From: DASXRU01 sp033856235
Lineage (GTDB): Bacteria > Acidobacteriota > Blastocatellia > Pyrinomonadales > Pyrinomonadaceae
Assembly (NCBI GenBank): GCA_033856235.1
Contig: JAWVFI010000088.1
Coordinates: forward strand, 23,372-87,371
Reading direction: 5' to 3'
DNA length: 64,000 bases
Under the pieces are notes generated by a model. The model did not search any database. It was not told where the DNA came from and worked only from the letters and a program-made list of their open reading frames with translations. The position numbers and the translations under genes were made by a program. This document shows, piece by piece, positions 42,151 through 51,476 of this stretch; positions within the stretch are counted from its first letter, which is position 1; the number at the start of each line of letters is the position of its first letter.

Positions 42151-43107
42151 TTATCTCCGTCGGGCCCTTCGCAAACTACGCAGTTGCGCGATGCGGTCCA
42201 TCACTCCTTCCGTCAGCAGCGAAATATCTTCTTCGCTGTAGTTCCCTGCCCGGAACGCATCCCTGATTTGGCCCTGGCTGAGTTGCGATAGCCAGGTTCC
42301 CATCCACTTCGCCTGCGCCTCCGTGATGTTGTCAAAAATCTCTCGCTTCTTTCCACCGTAACGGAAATTGACGACATGGTTCGATCTTACCCCTTCGATA
42401 AATCTTGCTTTCTCATAGTCCTCAGGATTGTTGCGACTACGAGTGATGCGCCAGAACAGCGGCAGGCTTCCGGTCTTGCCAAAAGTCGCGCCCAAATCGC
42501 TGATGACATAGCGCAGCCGCTTTGTCTCCTTCACGGAAACGATCTCATTGTTAGAGTCCTTAATGTCCCAGTTTCCCAACAGCAACATCATCACCTTCAG
42601 TCCCTGGAATTCGCGCTTGTTCACGAATGGGTTTTCCGTCCACTTCCATTCGCCGGCGCGTTTTTCTGACTTTGGTCTCGCCTCAAGCCGGACGTCCTCG
42701 AACGTTCCCCGCCCGGGAATCGTCAAACGGGGAACCAGGTAATTGACTTCGGTCTCATAGCCGGTTGCCCACAGCAAACGCACCGCCGCAGTCTCGGCTT
42801 GTGCTTCCTTCCCCACCTTGGCCACCCATTCGCGCCCCGATCCATCGCGGATACGAAACTTGGTTGAGTAACCTCCCTTTTCGTCTTCAAGAAACTTGAT
42901 GTTTTGGAGATCAGGTTTCATGGCCGTGCCGCCAGGGCCAAGAAAGAGATCTCGCGCGCGAATGTTTGTCGGAGCGCGCCACAGAACAGGTACACCTCGC
43001 GGGGCTGGCTTTGGCTTTTTGGCTAATGCCACCGTTCCCGATAAGGACAGCAGAAGACCAAAGGTAGATGACAACGCGAGAATCCTAAGCAGTCTTTGGT
43101 TCAACAT
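42151..43107 (-). CDS. Exported protein with protein-kinase-like motifs
   Basis: The 318-residue protein has a signal peptide (cleaved about residue 29). I see a kinase-like series: VAK97 in 'GREWVAKVGKEAQAET' with E105 as possible partner, 'GNWDIKDSNN' (D181, N186) resembling the HipA/Fam20-type catalytic loop, and 'VISDLGATFG' (D204, G206) resembling the DFG motif. The order and spacing fit a small secreted kinase-like fold. Related proteins in acidobacteria are usually listed as hypothetical. ATP would have to be available outside the cytoplasm, so it may be a non-catalytic relative. Confidence 0.55.
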   Translation of the reverse strand: MLNQRLLRILALSSTFGLLLSLSGTVALAKKPKPAPRGVPVLWRAPTNIRARDLFLGPGGTAMKPDLQNIKFLEDEKGGYSTKFRIRDGSGREWVAKVGKEAQAETAAVRLLWATGYETEVNYLVPRLTIPGRGTFEDVRLEARPKSEKRAGEWKWTENPFVNKREFQGLKVMMLLLGNWDIKDSNNEIVSVKETKRLRYVISDLGATFGKTGSLPLFWRITRSRNNPEDYEKARFIEGVRSNHVVNFRYGGKKREIFDNITEAQAKWMGTWLSQLSQGQIRDAFRAGNYSEEDISLLTEGVMDRIAQLRSLRRARRR

Positions 43108-43251
43108 TTCATCACCTATTCGAGTTTACTGGGGGTAATTTTGGGGGTTCAGGGGGGAAACGCTGGGAGAGAAGGCAATTCGACGAGCATCTTATCCCCA
43201 GAGACGAACTGCAGCAACCCGAAGCGCAGGTTTCTGGTTCAGTTTCGGAGT

Positions 43252-43408
43252 GAGGTCAGTACCACCATGCGGTAGCGGGTGGGTTCTTGGCATGCCCAGC
43301 GTGATCGTTTTGCCGCTAGATCGTGCTCCGTCGCGAATAAATCAAAAGAGTTGAATCGACAATGGAAGTGCATGGATCCACCCGCTATCGCGTGGTGACA
43401 CTGACCTC
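43252..43408. repeat. MITE-like element with about 31-bp inverted ends
   Basis: GAGGTCAGTACCACCATGCG at the left matches the reverse complement of the right end (which gives GAGGTCAGTGTCACCACGCG), and both arms go on with GTAGCGGGTGG/ATAGCGGGTGG. Total length is about 157 bp with no ORF. It lies in the 380-bp gap between the kinase-like gene and glcDE. Confidence 0.75.
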
Positions 43409-43490
43409 ATTCCCAGGGTATCGCCTGCTTTGATAACGCGTGGTGTATCATTGCGCCTTCAGCTCGCTAAGGAAGGCCCGTCGCATCGCC

Positions 43491-46472
43491 GTGGATACTC
43501 TTGTAAATCAACTGGGCGCTATCGTAGACAGCGAAAACGTTCTCTCTGAACCCGACGAGTTAATCGTTTACGAATGCGACGGGCTGCCGCAGCATAAACA
43601 CGCGCCCCGCGCCGTGGTCTTTCCTCAAACTACCGAACAGGTGTCCCAACTTTTGCGGGTTCTCGCCCGGGAGGGCGTTTCCTTCGCACCCCGCGGCGCC
43701 GGCACAGGTCTGTCTGGCGGCGCACTGGCCATCGATCGCGGCGTCGTGATTGAGCTGGCGCGCATGCGCCGCATTCTGAATATTGACGTCGAAAATCGGC
43801 TCGCCGTAGTGCAAACGGGATTGGTCAATGCACACTTATCGCGCGCGTTGCTTCCGCATGGACTCTATTATGTCCCCGACCCTTCGAGCCAACCGGCGTG
43901 CACTATCGGAGGCAACATCGCGGAAAACGCCGGCGGCATTCACTGTCTAAAGTATGGCACTACGACCGACCACGTGTTGGGCGCGCGTGTGGTTCTGTCT
44001 GACGGAGCGGTGGTCGATCTTGGCGGCGGCGGCGTGGAGAAAGCCGGATACGATTTGCTTGGTGTCTTTGTGGGATCGGAAGGTACGTTTGGGATTGCCA
44101 CCGAAGCGACGCTCAGACTGTCCGCAATTCCCCCGGCGGTGCGAACGTTGCTGGCTGACTTTACCGACGTTAACGCGGCCAGCCGTGCGGTGTCGGCCAT
44201 CATAGCCGCTGGGTTGATACCGGCGGCACTGGAGATGCTTGATGGCGCCATCATCCGCGCCGTTGAGGCCAGCGTTTTCGCTGCCGGCCTGCCACAGGAT
44301 GCGGATGCAGCGTTGCTGATCGAACTGGATGGAATCGAAGCGGGACTGGATGAAGAGGCAGAGCAAGTCGAAGCGATCTGCCAGGCACATGGCGCGCGTA
44401 CCGTGAGCCGCGCCGAGGATGACATTCAACGGAAGAAGCTTTGGGCCGCCCGCAAAGGCGCGTTCGGAGCCGTGGGCCGCTTGTCTCCGGATGTGATGAT
44501 CCAGGATGCGGTGGTTCCCCGATCGCGGCTTCCGGAAGTGCTCGCCGAAACGTATCGCATCAGCGCCCGATACGATCTGCTGCTGGCGAATGTCTTTCAT
44601 GCTGGGGATGGAAACTTGCATCCATTGATCTGCTTCGACGCGCGTCGCGGAGATGATTTAGAGCGCGTGCGCCAGGCGGGACGCGAGATCATGGAAGCTT
44701 GCGTCCGGGCCGGCGGCTCGATCACGGGGGAACATGGCGTTGGGCTCGACAAGAGCAGTTACCTGCCTTTGATCTTTTCTCCGGACGATATGGCGGTGAT
44801 GCTGCAGGTGCGCGCCGCATTCGATCCCAGTAATTTATGTAATCCCGGCAAGATCATTCCGGCTCCGCGAGGCTGCGGCGAAGCGCGCGCGGTTGTCACC
44901 AACAGAATGCCGGCGGCTACGGAGAGCGTGACACCTGAACCGGACACCGCCATACCAAACGGCTCGATGGAACCCTTGATTCAACCGGACGCCGCATCGC
45001 AACTTTCTGAAAACTCAACTTTGCCGCATGCACAGAGAGTGTTCGCACCGACGGCAAACCGGGGCGCGGAGTTGCGCGCGCGGCTTTCGCCCCGGGCCCG
45101 GACGAACCAGTTCGAAACCAGGGCGCGCCAAGCCACCAAACTCAAGGACGACCGGGTCTCCGGCGCAGTGGCGGGGATTGTCGGCGCGAACAATATTGAA
45201 CGGCTGTCGCAGGATCACCGGACAAGCACGTCCGCCAGGACTTTGTTTTCGGAACAAACCATCGTCGCGGCTCCCGCTTCCGAGGAGGAAGCTGCAGAAC
45301 TTTTGAAATTTGCTGCGCGAGATAGTTTCACGGTGATGCCGATGGGCGCAGGCACCTGGCTGGAGGTGGGGAATGTTATCCAGCGGGCGGATATAATAGT
45401 TAGCACGCGGCGGCTGACACGCATTCTTTCCCACGAACCCGCTGACCTGGTGGCGAGTGCGGAAGCCGGGGCAGGCCTGGATACTTGTCAAAAACAGTTC
45501 GCCCTCGCCGGCCAGTGGCTGCCACTTGATCCACCCGACGACGGACGGGCTTCGCTGGGCGGCGTCGTAGCGACCGGGTTGGGGGGCGTCCAAGGCTTCG
45601 CCCTCGGGCGCCCGCGAAACTTCGTGATTGGAATGCGGGTTGTGCTGGCGGACGGCAGAATCATCAAGGCCGGCGGCAATGTGGTGAAGAATGTGGCGGG
45701 CTACGATCTATGCAAACTCTTTACCGGCAGTTACGGCACACTCGGCCTGATCACGGCTTTGACCTTCAAGTTACGGCCAGTGCCGGCAGCTATGAGAACG
45801 ATTGTAGCTTCAGGCCCGCTCAGTTCCCTGCTCGCGGCGGCGCGTAATCTGTGCACTGGTCACGGCCGGCCCCAGGCGATCGAAATCCTTTCGCCTCGCT
45901 TGGCGCGACAGCTTGATACCAAACAAGTGAAGACTGATCACACTTTACTGATAAAATTCGCCGGCTCGTCGCCCGCTGTGATCTATCAGACGGCCCACGC
46001 CCTGGCGACCTTGCGTCGAGCGGGCGTTGCCTCTGCCACCATGGCCGGAGACGAAGAGGCTCTCTGGCAGAGTCTGGCGGCGCTGCCTTTGCGCTTTACC
46101 GGACTGTTGATCTCGCGCGCCAGCGTGCTGCCTGCGCAGTTGCCAAAGTTCCTTGAGGAAGTTCTGCAGGTCGATGAAGCTTCGCATCCAGAGTTGATGT
46201 GGCACGCCGGTGCGGCCGATGGCCGGGTGCGCGTTTTTGCCAAGGCCCCGCTCTATTATCGCGAAGCGGTGCGGGCTATGGAGCGCCTGCGGGCTTGCGC
46301 GAAAACCCTTGGCGGAACTCTAATCGTGGAAAGCGCTTCCACGGAAATTAAATCTGAGTTTGACTCCTGGGGAGATGGCGGCACGTCGTCCGCGCTTATG
46401 CAACGAGTAAAAGAACAACTCGATCCCGATGGTCGGTTGTCGCCTGGGCGATTTTTCAGTGGATCTAACTAA
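43491..46472 (+). CDS. GlcD-GlcE fusion, FAD-linked glycolate oxidase subunits
   Basis: About 993 residues from the GTG at 43491; the open frame extends to 43440 and the start is uncertain. Residues about 1-460 are GlcD-like: FAD-binding 'PRGAGTGLSGGAL' and 'IGGNIAENAGGIHCLKYG', and 'GEHGVGLDKSSYLPLIF' with the C-terminal active-site region. A Pro/Ser-rich linker of about 120 residues follows. Then a second FAD-binding part like GlcE ('MPMGAGTWLEVGN', 'LGGVVATGLGGVQGFALG', 'VVKNVAGYDLCKLFTGSYG'). In E. coli these are separate genes. With the Fe-S subunit (48696-50090) it would oxidise glycolate or lactate-type 2-hydroxyacids to 2-oxoacids. Confidence 0.88.
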   Translation: MDTLVNQLGAIVDSENVLSEPDELIVYECDGLPQHKHAPRAVVFPQTTEQVSQLLRVLAREGVSFAPRGAGTGLSGGALAIDRGVVIELARMRRILNIDVENRLAVVQTGLVNAHLSRALLPHGLYYVPDPSSQPACTIGGNIAENAGGIHCLKYGTTTDHVLGARVVLSDGAVVDLGGGGVEKAGYDLLGVFVGSEGTFGIATEATLRLSAIPPAVRTLLADFTDVNAASRAVSAIIAAGLIPAALEMLDGAIIRAVEASVFAAGLPQDADAALLIELDGIEAGLDEEAEQVEAICQAHGARTVSRAEDDIQRKKLWAARKGAFGAVGRLSPDVMIQDAVVPRSRLPEVLAETYRISARYDLLLANVFHAGDGNLHPLICFDARRGDDLERVRQAGREIMEACVRAGGSITGEHGVGLDKSSYLPLIFSPDDMAVMLQVRAAFDPSNLCNPGKIIPAPRGCGEARAVVTNRMPAATESVTPEPDTAIPNGSMEPLIQPDAASQLSENSTLPHAQRVFAPTANRGAELRARLSPRARTNQFETRARQATKLKDDRVSGAVAGIVGANNIERLSQDHRTSTSARTLFSEQTIVAAPASEEEAAELLKFAARDSFTVMPMGAGTWLEVGNVIQRADIIVSTRRLTRILSHEPADLVASAEAGAGLDTCQKQFALAGQWLPLDPPDDGRASLGGVVATGLGGVQGFALGRPRNFVIGMRVVLADGRIIKAGGNVVKNVAGYDLCKLFTGSYGTLGLITALTFKLRPVPAAMRTIVASGPLSSLLAAARNLCTGHGRPQAIEILSPRLARQLDTKQVKTDHTLLIKFAGSSPAVIYQTAHALATLRRAGVASATMAGDEEALWQSLAALPLRFTGLLISRASVLPAQLPKFLEEVLQVDEASHPELMWHAGAADGRVRVFAKAPLYYREAVRAMERLRACAKTLGGTLIVESASTEIKSEFDSWGDGGTSSALMQRVKEQLDPDGRLSPGRFFSGSN

Positions 46473-46475
46473 CTC

Positions 46476-46632
46476 CGGCGCGGCTTCGCCGCCTGATGTG
46501 CGGAAAGGCTCCGCCTTTCCGTTAAGGCCCTTCCAATGCGAGGCTACGCCTCGCCGGAGGCGCAGCCTCCTGATTTTATGGCCCTATGATGGAAAGGCGG
46601 ACCTTTCCGCACATCGAACGGCAGAGCCGCGG
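46476..46632. repeat. MITE-like element with inverted ends and inner hairpins, copy 2
   Basis: CGCGGCTTCGCCGCCTGATG at the left pairs with the complementary right end (CATCGAACGGCAGAGCCGCG), and both arms include TGCGGAAAGG. Inner hairpins are AAAGGCTCCGCCTTT and GAGGCTACGCCTC. It is related to 33930-34090 and lies directly after the glcDE stop. Confidence 0.8.
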
Positions 46633-46659
46633 ACCAGTTCCTTAAACCGAGAACAAAAA

Positions 46660-48423
46660 ATGAGAATCCCAACTGCTAAGATCCTTCGGCCATTCCTGTT
46701 CGTCCTAGTCGCGTTGGCGGTCTGCTCAACACAGATTGCCCCACGATTCTCGCTAAACCAGAACACGGCCCACGCCGCCTCGCGCGACCCGGTGCGCGCG
46801 CGTCACGGTCTGGTTGCTTCCACAAACCAGGTTGCCTCGCAGGTGGGTGTGGACGTGATGAAGCGCGGCGGCAACGCTGTCGATGCCGCGATTGCGGTGG
46901 CTTTCGCTTTGGCGGTTACCCATCCCTCAGCGGGCAATCTTGGTGGCGGCGGCTTCATGATGGTTCGCCTGAAGAATGGAACTACGACGGCGATCGACTA
47001 TCGCGAGATGGCGCCCGCCGCCGCCACGCGCGACGTCTATCTGGATCAAAACGGCAACCTGATCAAGGGCGAAGGTGGATCGCTCGTCGGTTACCGCGCC
47101 GCCGGTGTTCCGGGAACGGTGCGCGGGATGGAGCTGGCCCTGCGCAAGTATGGCTCGGGCAAACTTAATTGGGCCCAACTGGTCGAGCCCGCCCGGCGCC
47201 TGGCCGCAAACGGCTTTGTGGTGACCAACTCCCTGGCGCGATCGCTACGGGGAAACGATGAGTACCTTTCGCAATATCCGGAAACCAAACGAATTTACTT
47301 GAACGACGGAAAGTTCTACGACGAAGGCGAAGTCTTTCGCCAGCCTGACCTGGCGGCGACTTTTGGGCGTATGCAAAAAGCCGGTCCCAATGAGTTTTAC
47401 CTGGGGCAGACAGCGCGTTTGATTGTTGAAGACGTCAAGCGGCACAACGGTCTGCTAACGATGGCCGATATGCAGGGCTATGTGGCGAAGGAACGCGAAC
47501 CACTGCGCGGGACGTATCGAGGCTATCAGGTGATTTCCATGCCTCCGCCGTCATCGGGGGGCGCCGTGCTGATCGAGATGCTGAATATCCTGGAAGGCTA
47601 TGACTTAAAGAATACGGATGCCGCCTCGTCGGAACGCTATCACTTGATGACGGAAGCGATGCGTCGCGCTTTTGCCGATCGCGCGGAGTATATGGGCGAT
47701 TCTGATTTTGTGCGTGTGCCGGTTGCCGGATTGTTGGACAAAGATTATGCGGCTAAGTTACGCCGCTCGATCAAGAGCGAGCGCGCCTCAACCAGCGACG
47801 AAGTGCGTGCCGGCCGGCCGGCTGGTTATGAATCGGACGAGACGACACACTTCACAGTAGTTGACGCCGAGGGCAACGCCGTGGCGAACACCTACACCTT
47901 GAACAACTCGTATGGATCGGCGGCCGTGGCGAGAGGCACCGGAATTATTCTGAATGACGAGATGGATGACTTCGCGGCTAAACCGGGAACGCCAAACATG
48001 TATGGCCTGATTCAGGGAGAGCGCAACGCGGTGGCCCCACATAAACGTCCGCTCTCGGCGATGACGCCGACATTCGTACTGCGTCAGGACGGCAGTTTAT
48101 GGTTTACCGTGGGCAGTCCTGGCGGCCCGACGATTATCAATACAGCCTTGTGCGTGATCATGAACGTCGTGGATTTTGATATGAACATCCAGCAGGCCAT
48201 TGACGCGCCGCGCATCCATCACCAGTGGTTGCCGGACGAGTTGGTGTTCGAGCCATATGGGTTGTCAGGCGACACGCAGAAAGCGCTGCTGGGGCGCGGT
48301 CACAAACTGGCGAAACCGCGATATCTGGGTGACGCCGAGGGGATCATGATCGAGGAGAAGACCGGGATCCGTCTTGGAGCTACTGATCCCAGACGAAGCG
48401 ATGGATTCGCGGTTGGGTATTGA
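46660..48423 (+). CDS. ggt: Gamma-glutamyltranspeptidase
   Basis: About 587 residues from the ATG at 46660 with a signal peptide ('FLFVLVALAVCSTQ'); the open frame upstream to 46429 is an artefact through the repeat. The large-subunit part shows 'ASTNQVASQVGVDVMKRGGN' and 'GNLGGGGFMM'. The autocatalytic cleavage site is 'ESDETTHFTVVDAEGN', where the second Thr would be the new N-terminal nucleophile. Further on come 'PLSAMTPTFVLR' and 'GSPGGPTI', the oxyanion region. The enzyme hydrolyses glutathione and other gamma-glutamyl compounds in the periplasm. It stands between glcDE and glcF and is bordered by a different hairpin element on each side. Confidence 0.92.
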   Translation: MRIPTAKILRPFLFVLVALAVCSTQIAPRFSLNQNTAHAASRDPVRARHGLVASTNQVASQVGVDVMKRGGNAVDAAIAVAFALAVTHPSAGNLGGGGFMMVRLKNGTTTAIDYREMAPAAATRDVYLDQNGNLIKGEGGSLVGYRAAGVPGTVRGMELALRKYGSGKLNWAQLVEPARRLAANGFVVTNSLARSLRGNDEYLSQYPETKRIYLNDGKFYDEGEVFRQPDLAATFGRMQKAGPNEFYLGQTARLIVEDVKRHNGLLTMADMQGYVAKEREPLRGTYRGYQVISMPPPSSGGAVLIEMLNILEGYDLKNTDAASSERYHLMTEAMRRAFADRAEYMGDSDFVRVPVAGLLDKDYAAKLRRSIKSERASTSDEVRAGRPAGYESDETTHFTVVDAEGNAVANTYTLNNSYGSAAVARGTGIILNDEMDDFAAKPGTPNMYGLIQGERNAVAPHKRPLSAMTPTFVLRQDGSLWFTVGSPGGPTIINTALCVIMNVVDFDMNIQQAIDAPRIHHQWLPDELVFEPYGLSGDTQKALLGRGHKLAKPRYLGDAEGIMIEEKTGIRLGATDPRRSDGFAVGY

Positions 48424-48455
48424 AGGGTTCGCTGGTGTCGCAATCACGTGGAATC

Positions 48456-48685
48456 GGCAGCCGCGTTTACGCGGCTTTCCCGAAGGGTTCCTAGACCAGC
48501 CGTTTTACGGCTGGTTAGACTGCTTTCTAAACTTCCATCAGGCCGTTTTAACGGCCTTATCCAATTGCGGCCGACAAGAAAACAAAGCCCGTTGAAACGG
48601 GCTCTCACTCCAACTCGCATTTGACCCAGCCGTAAAACGGCTGGGGCTAGCAACCCTTCGGGAAAGCCGTCTGAAGACGGCTGGC
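48456..48685. repeat. Multi-hairpin repeat element with inverted ends
   Basis: GGCAGCCGCGTTTACGCGGC at the left is mirrored at the right by GCCGTCTGAAGACGGCTGGC, and both arms share GGCTTTCCCGAAGGGTT or its complement. Between them are hairpins CAGCCGTTTTACGGCTG, AGGCCGTTTTAACGGCCT, AGCCCGTTGAAACGGGCT and CAGCCGTAAAACGGCTG. Total length is about 230 bp; the element ends 10 bp before glcF. Confidence 0.85.
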
Positions 48686-48695
48686 AGGAAAAAGC

Positions 48696-50090
48696 TTGGC
48701 TTCATCCCTGACATCGATACTCGCGGCCGAAGAAGACAAGATCCTAGCCTGCGTGCACTGCGGTCTGTGTCTGGAGGCCTGCCCCACCTACGTCATCACC
48801 GGAGACGAGAATGATGGTCCGCGCGGGCGCATCTACCTGATGCGCGCAGTTGCCGAAGAGCGCCTGGCGAAGACGGCCACTGCCTTCCAACGACACATCG
48901 ATCGCTGCCTGGGTTGCCGCGCCTGTGAAACGGTTTGCCCGGCGGGGGTGCAGTACGGTCAGCTGCTGGAAGCCGCCCGCGCGGAAATTCTTTCCGCGCC
49001 AGCGCGCCGCGGCCCTGGATATTCCCTGATGCGGTTTGTGTTGCGCCACGTCTGGCTGCAACCGGCGCGTTTGCGCGCGGCCTTCGGTTTCAGCCGCCTG
49101 ATGCGAGACAGCGGCGTGGCATCTTTGCTATTGCGGACCGGATTGGCGAAGCTGATCTCTCCGCGCATGGAGTTTGCACTGTTGCTACTGCAGAGTTCGG
49201 CTCCGGCCTTGCCGACCCGCAACGCTAATGCGCTCGATAGTGTCGAGGTGGCTGTACCTGACGGAGCCGAAGGGGGAAAGGCACAACTATTTCGCGGGTG
49301 TGTTACCGACGGCCTGTTCGCTCGCGTAAATCAAGCGACTGAGCGAGTGCTGGCGGTTAATAGCTGCGCAGTGTCCAGCCCCGATAATCAAGTTTGTTGC
49401 GGCGCGCTGCATGCCCACGCCGGAGACCTTGAAAGCGCACGGCGTCTGGCCCGGCAAAATATCGACGCCTTCGAAGTAGGACAGGCATTCCTGCCTGTCG
49501 CCGTTTCAGAGGCCAAACAACTCGACGCGCATCTCCCCATCATCACCAACGCCGGCGGCTGCGGCGCCATGTTGGTTTCATATGGCCACTTGCTCAGCGA
49601 CGATGCCGGCTATCGGGACAAGGCGGTTGAGTTTAGCAAGCGTGTCAGGGATATCGGCCAGCAGCTTGAGGCGACCGGTCTTCGCGATGGCGCTGCAATT
49701 GGTCCGGCGCCGATTACCTACGACAGTTCCTGCCACTTGCTGCACGGACAGCATGCCGGCGAGGCGTCGCTCAAAATGCTGGGCGCGATTCCGGAACTGA
49801 AGTTTACGCCGCTCGAGGGCAGCGATGTCTGCTGCGGCGGCGCCGGTGTTTACAACCTGCTGGAAGAAGATTTGTCAGGAAAAGTGCTGGCGGAAAAACT
49901 TAAACATATTGAAGAGTCAGGAGCGCAGGTGCTGGCCACCGGGAACGCCGGGTGTCATATGCAGATAGCAGCCGGGGCGCGCCTTGCCGAAATGGACTTG
50001 CGCGTTTGTCACCCGGTTGAGCTGCTGGATAAATCTTACGACCGGGCCGGGTTCTACGAGTCACAACCGCCTGCGGCTGCGGGCGATTGA
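48696..50090 (+). CDS. glcF: GlcF-like Fe-S subunit of glycolate oxidase
   Basis: The 464-residue protein starts with TTG at 48696. Two 4Fe-4S ferredoxin motifs are at the N-terminus: 'CVHCGLCLEACPTY' and 'CLGCRACETVCPAG'. Two CCG domains follow in the C-terminal half ('VCCGALHAHAGD', 'VCCGGAGVYNLLE'), typical of GlcF and heterodisulphide-reductase-type subunits. It passes electrons from the FAD subunits to the quinone pool. The partner GlcDE fusion lies 2.2 kb upstream with ggt in between. Its promoter, if separate, would have to lie within or next to the multi-hairpin element. Confidence 0.88.
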   Translation: MASSLTSILAAEEDKILACVHCGLCLEACPTYVITGDENDGPRGRIYLMRAVAEERLAKTATAFQRHIDRCLGCRACETVCPAGVQYGQLLEAARAEILSAPARRGPGYSLMRFVLRHVWLQPARLRAAFGFSRLMRDSGVASLLLRTGLAKLISPRMEFALLLLQSSAPALPTRNANALDSVEVAVPDGAEGGKAQLFRGCVTDGLFARVNQATERVLAVNSCAVSSPDNQVCCGALHAHAGDLESARRLARQNIDAFEVGQAFLPVAVSEAKQLDAHLPIITNAGGCGAMLVSYGHLLSDDAGYRDKAVEFSKRVRDIGQQLEATGLRDGAAIGPAPITYDSSCHLLHGQHAGEASLKMLGAIPELKFTPLEGSDVCCGGAGVYNLLEEDLSGKVLAEKLKHIEESGAQVLATGNAGCHMQIAAGARLAEMDLRVCHPVELLDKSYDRAGFYESQPPAAAGD

Positions 50091-50122
50091 ACTATCACTG
50101 TTACTTGCCGGGTAGCGCCAGA

Positions 50123-51346
50123 TCAACCGTTCGCTACCGGACGCGGTTCTAACCTGAAAACAACTTGGCCTTCGATTATTACCAAACCGACTTTGCCAGT
50201 TTGATCCAGGGCCACCAGATCCGCACGTTTCCCCTCAGCGATCGCCCCATAATCGCCGTCAATCCTCAATAATCGCGCTGGATTCGTGGACGCCATGCGC
50301 GCGACGTCAATCTCTGATACTCCCAGCGACAGCATGCGCTGCACCGCATCCAACAGTGTGATTACCGAGCCGGCGATGCTTCCCTGCGCGTTACTTGTGC
50401 GGCCGTCTTTGACATCTATCGCTTCGCCCCAAATGCTGTAATCGCCGTCACCAAGGCCCGCCGCCGCAATCGCGTCGCTGATCAACGCGAGACCGTCAAC
50501 TCCCTTCAACTTCACCAGCAAACTAAGGACCGCCGGGTCCAGGTGCTGCCCGTCGGCGATAATGTCGCAGGTTACGTCATCATGGAGCAGTCCCCAGCCA
50601 ACCGGACCCGGAGCGCGTTGATGCAGCGGCGGCATGGCATTCATAAAGTGAGTCATGTGCCGCGCGCCCGCCGTCAGCGCCTGATCCAAAAACTCGATCG
50701 TTGCGCGCGTGTGACCGAGGGAAACGATCCAATCGTGCTGTACCAACTGCCGCACCAGTACAATCCCACCTTTAACTTCCGGCGCTATGGTGATCATGTG
50801 GACCGCACCTGGGCACTGAAGTCGCGGCAATGCTTGTAACTCGTCCCCGGCTGCAAACGTTTTGAAGAACTGAGAACGCAATGCCCCACACTGATGCTCG
50901 TTGACGAAAGGTCCTTCGTAATGGACGCCCAGCACGCGGGAACCGAGGCTGCCAGTTAAGTTTTCATCCGCAGCTTGGCGGCGCATGAACTCGTCGATTG
51001 CTGTGATTGATTTTAGATAATTGTCTTCGGAGTCTGGGACCAGAGTGGGGAGCCAGGCGGTCACACCGTTGCGAACCAGAAAACGACTGACGGTGCGTAG
51101 CCCATCGCTGCCGGTATCGTTCGTGTCAACTCCGGCCGCGCCATGAATATGCACGTCGATAAAGCCGGGAAAGACGGTAAAGCCATCAATATCTATTACC
51201 GAGTCCGCGGCGGGCAATTGGGTTGGCTCCAGGATTTGAGCGACCCGAGCGCCGTGAAGTAGCAGGTTGGACTTGGCGACGATGCGGTCTGGCAGGATTA
51301 GGCGGGCGTTTCGCAGCAGGGTCGTTTGCAGGTGTCGGTCTTTCAC
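50123..51346 (-). CDS. nagA: N-acetylglucosamine-6-phosphate deacetylase
   Basis: The 407-residue amidohydrolase has all family marks: the metal-binding HxH in 'FIDVHIHGAAG', the glutamate in 'VHYEGPFVNEHQCGA', 'VSLGHTRAT' and 'MTHFMNAMPPLHQR' with the metal- and substrate-binding histidines, and 'LISDAIAAAG' with the catalytic aspartate. It removes the acetyl group of GlcNAc-6-phosphate in amino-sugar and cell-wall recycling. It converges with glcF (32 bp apart). No nagB, nagK or nagE is nearby. Confidence 0.92.
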   Translation of the reverse strand: MKDRHLQTTLLRNARLILPDRIVAKSNLLLHGARVAQILEPTQLPAADSVIDIDGFTVFPGFIDVHIHGAAGVDTNDTGSDGLRTVSRFLVRNGVTAWLPTLVPDSEDNYLKSITAIDEFMRRQAADENLTGSLGSRVLGVHYEGPFVNEHQCGALRSQFFKTFAAGDELQALPRLQCPGAVHMITIAPEVKGGIVLVRQLVQHDWIVSLGHTRATIEFLDQALTAGARHMTHFMNAMPPLHQRAPGPVGWGLLHDDVTCDIIADGQHLDPAVLSLLVKLKGVDGLALISDAIAAAGLGDGDYSIWGEAIDVKDGRTSNAQGSIAGSVITLLDAVQRMLSLGVSEIDVARMASTNPARLLRIDGDYGAIAEGKRADLVALDQTGKVGLVIIEGQVVFRLEPRPVANG

Positions 51347-51476
51347 GGTTTCCCGTTGTGGGCTTCGCTCAGTTGGCGCGGCGCCGTGCTAATCGAATGC
51401 TACGACAGAAGCCAATGCCCGCAACGTTGTAACGTTGCGGGCATCGGGGTTGGTTTCAATGACAGACTGACGGCAT

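Noticed and set aside
46429..46659. N-terminal extension of gamma-glutamyltranspeptidase
   Set aside because: It would translate the end of glcDE and the MITE-like element; the signal peptide starts at the ATG at 46660.
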